Shown: positions 54,249 through 55,885 of the stretch, one piece after another
Numbering within the stretch: position 1 is the stretch's first letter
Layout of the letters: each line of letters begins with the position of its first letter
NCBI RefSeq assembly: GCF_900156785.1
Contig: NZ_FTOP01000019.1
Coordinates: 1 to 55,885, forward strand
From: Belliella pelovolcani
GTDB taxonomy: Bacteria; Bacteroidota; Bacteroidia; Cytophagales; Cyclobacteriaceae
Length of the DNA stretch: 55,885 nucleotides
Direction of reading: 5' to 3'
Translations under genes and position numbers: made by a program
Notes under the pieces: model-generated
Told to the model about the DNA's origin: nothing
Seen by the model: only the letters and a program-made list of their open reading frames with translations
The model's database searches: none

Positions 54249-55489
54249 TACAGTTTGTTTAATTTGTCCCTATTTATCACAAATTTCACCTTACCCTGTA
54301 GAGTGGAATTCATCCATGGGTGATTTGATGAAAGGGAAAGGTTAGATTTATGATTATAATGCCATGCTTCAGATGGGTCGAAGATAGTTAAGCTTGAGAT
54401 TGATGACAAGTCTTCACCTAATACCCTTCTAGGACCATCAGTAATTTTAGAAATCAAAAGCTGCCATCCAAGTTGATCACTTAGCTTTGCCATTGCAGGT
54501 AGAAAGGTCTGCAATCCTATCGTCCCAGATTGAGCTAAATCAAACTCCATATGTTTTGCATCGATATCTTGTGGCTGATGATTTGACACCAAAGCGTCAA
54601 TCGTACCATCTTGTAAGCCTTCTATTAGAGCCAATATGTTTTCATGATCTCTAAAAGGTGGATTTACTTTAAAATTAGAATCAAATGTCTGCAAGTCTTC
54701 ATCACTAAACAATAAGTGATAAATAGAGGTATCACAGGTAACACTAAGTCCCTCTTGCTTTGCTAGCCTAATAGCTTCGACAGCTCCCTTTGTACTAATG
54801 GTTTGAAAATGCAATCTACCACCTGTATATCTCAAAATATCAAGATTCTTTTTAACGGCGATTTCTTCTGCTAGACCGGGTATTCCTTTCATTCCAATCT
54901 TTGTGGAAACTAACCCTTCATGCATTTGTCCAAACAAAGCCAATAAAGGTTCATAGGAATGATCAAATAAGATACCATCGAATTTTTGAAGATATTGAAG
55001 TACTTTTGCAAGCCTGTCTGGATTTGAGAGGGGGTTGAGTCCGTCTCCAAAAACAAAAGCTCCGTGTGAATTCAAATCTAAAATATCTGTAAAATCTTCC
55101 CCTTTATTATCTTTTGTAATTGAAGCCTGTATCACTGCTTCAGTAAACCACCCTGAAGTTTTGCTTTTTAAAAACTGAATGTCATTTTTATTTTGAATCG
55201 CAGGATGAGTATTAGGCATCAATACTGCCTTTGAGAATCCACTAGCTTGTAGCAAAGCTCCTAGGCTATCAAGACTCTCCTTGTATTCTTCTCCTGGTTC
55301 ACAAGCCATACACCTTAAGTCAACCCAACCGGCGGAACCAAAGAGACCAGTACAGTCTAGGGTTTGATCTATCTGTTTTGGTATTGTAGGAGCCGCTTTG
55401 ACAAAGCTACCCCCATCAAAGATGTAATCATCTGGCTTATGAATGCCTTTGGAATCAATAAAACTTAGGGATTTCAGCAGGATAGTCAT
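54248..55489 (-). CDS. dihydroorotase-like protein lacking metal ligands
   Basis: A 413-residue amidohydrolase-fold protein, colinear with type I dihydroorotases. Where active enzymes have DxHxHxREPG, this has VDLRCMACEPGEEYKE, so both His ligands are replaced (Arg and Met). The His in the segment before HVS(T) reads HFQTIST, and TCPHH becomes TCDTSIYH. The catalytic TDHAPH becomes SNHQPQD. It is probably inactive as a dihydroorotase; relatives such as PyrC' act as structural partners of aspartate carbamoyltransferase. It heads the DUF4199/glycosyltransferase operon. Confidence 0.88.
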   Translation of the reverse strand: MTILLKSLSFIDSKGIHKPDDYIFDGGSFVKAAPTIPKQIDQTLDCTGLFGSAGWVDLRCMACEPGEEYKESLDSLGALLQASGFSKAVLMPNTHPAIQNKNDIQFLKSKTSGWFTEAVIQASITKDNKGEDFTDILDLNSHGAFVFGDGLNPLSNPDRLAKVLQYLQKFDGILFDHSYEPLLALFGQMHEGLVSTKIGMKGIPGLAEEIAVKKNLDILRYTGGRLHFQTISTKGAVEAIRLAKQEGLSVTCDTSIYHLLFSDEDLQTFDSNFKVNPPFRDHENILALIEGLQDGTIDALVSNHQPQDIDAKHMEFDLAQSGTIGLQTFLPAMAKLSDQLGWQLLISKITDGPRRVLGEDLSSISSLTIFDPSEAWHYNHKSNLSLSSNHPWMNSTLQGKVKFVINRDKLNKL

Positions 55490-55885
55490 AAAGGATTGAA
55501 TTTGTGCAAAACTGCAACTTTATTCCCTAAAAAGGAAATTAGATGGTTGAGGGTTTTTAAAAAATTGGAAATTGGGTTGAAAGGTTAGAAAGTTTAAAAG
55601 TTAGAGGGGGTTATTTGATTTAGTTATTGGTTGATTGGGATATTGAGGTTTGATGTGAATTGACTATTTGATTGAGTTGAAATGTTGGTTAAAGAATGTT
55701 GGTTAAAGTTTAAATAGGCATGACTATATCGCCGAAAGGCATATATCAACATTATATCGCGAAGCATATATCTTCCTTCTACTTCCACAGCGCTCTTTAC
55801 TCCTTTGCTAGCTTAGCGAGAGCAAGGGGCTATAAAACACAAAAGCCTCTCAGTTTCCTGAAAGGCTTTTTAATAATGTGGCGGC
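55490..55885. other. non-coding window end with GT-rich repeats, mini-hairpins and a terminator
   Basis: No gene. 55530-55710 is a strand-biased G/T/A-rich stretch with repeated TTGATT, GGTTAAAG and GATTG words (including ATGTTGGTTAAAG twice). Two mini-hairpins follow: GCC-GAAA-GGC (55731-55740) and GC-GAA-GC (55759-55765), with TATATC/ATATATC flanks, related to those at 35959-36130. A CCTTTGCT..AGCAAGG hairpin lies near 55802-55827. Confidence 0.65.
55841..55872. terminator. terminator hairpin at window end
   Basis: AAAAGCCT / AGGCTTTT stem extended by TCAG/CTGA, followed by Ts. The gene it serves is probably outside the window. Confidence 0.7.

Noticed and set aside
55875-55885. Possible start of a tRNA or other gene at the right edge
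   Set aside because: Only eleven bases are available, too few to judge.

Overview
This window looks like chromosome from a Cytophagales bacterium (phylum Bacteroidota), probably of the Cyclobacteriaceae/Algoriphagus type. That placement is inference from several signs. Base composition is AT-rich. There are many lineage-typical families (DUF349, DUF2795, DUF2721, DUF3078, DUF3108, DUF4199, DUF5687, LiaF-like/LytTR, GxxExxY). Promoters follow the Bacteroidota TAnnTTTG -7 pattern, Shine-Dalgarno signals are scarce, and the tmRNA tag ends in YAMAA. No prophage, integron, CRISPR array or complete insertion sequence is visible.

Layout. 0-8.6 kb: possible end of a truncated gene, small membrane protein, EttA, DUF349 and DUF2795 proteins, a LiaF-like/LytS/LytTR signalling operon, ispD and queA. 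8.7-14.2 kb: orphan FtsX-type permease, recA, DUF3108 protein and a PhoB/PhoR-like pair abutting a broken HipA-like kinase fragment. 14.8-18.5 kb: RluA-family pseudouridine synthase and the translation genes rplM-rpsI-rpsB-tsf. 18.8-20.5 kb: a HigBA toxin-antitoxin pair and 1.1 kb of repeat-rich non-coding DNA. 20.5-29.8 kb: aminopeptidase P; M16 peptidase, O-methyltransferase, lytic transglycosylase and DUF3078 genes; a dnaX gene split by an A10 run; an exported protein; tmRNA. 29.9-38.9 kb: ABC-2 exporter, an unidentified coiled-coil exported protein, rarA, a 1-kb region of broken genes and repeats, threonine aldolase, GDPD lipoprotein and DUF2721 protein. 38.9-46.1 kb: ECF sigma/anti-sigma pair, lpdA, a GxxExxY gene between perfect 19-bp inverted repeats, fabG, an exported thioredoxin-like protein and an SPFH/Arc operon. 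46.1-55.5 kb: a MacA/permease/TolC-like cluster without ATPase, a methyltransferase, and an operon of a degenerate dihydroorotase, two DUF4199 proteins and two glycosyltransferases.

Most genes are core housekeeping or envelope functions. The most unusual features are: (i) dnaX, where a slippery A10 run followed two codons later by a stop divides a short gamma-like ORF from the tau C-terminus in the -1 frame; (ii) the GxxExxY inverted-repeat cassette; (iii) intergenic mini-hairpins whose stems covary around a GAA loop, plus arrays with 10-11 bp period; (iv) ghosts of a YoeB toxin, a HipA-like kinase and perhaps a thioredoxin-like gene; (v) a putative operator directly in front of the SPFH/Arc operon; (vi) a dihydroorotase homologue that has lost its metal ligands.

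All calls come from reading the sequence and recalling family features. No database search was run.
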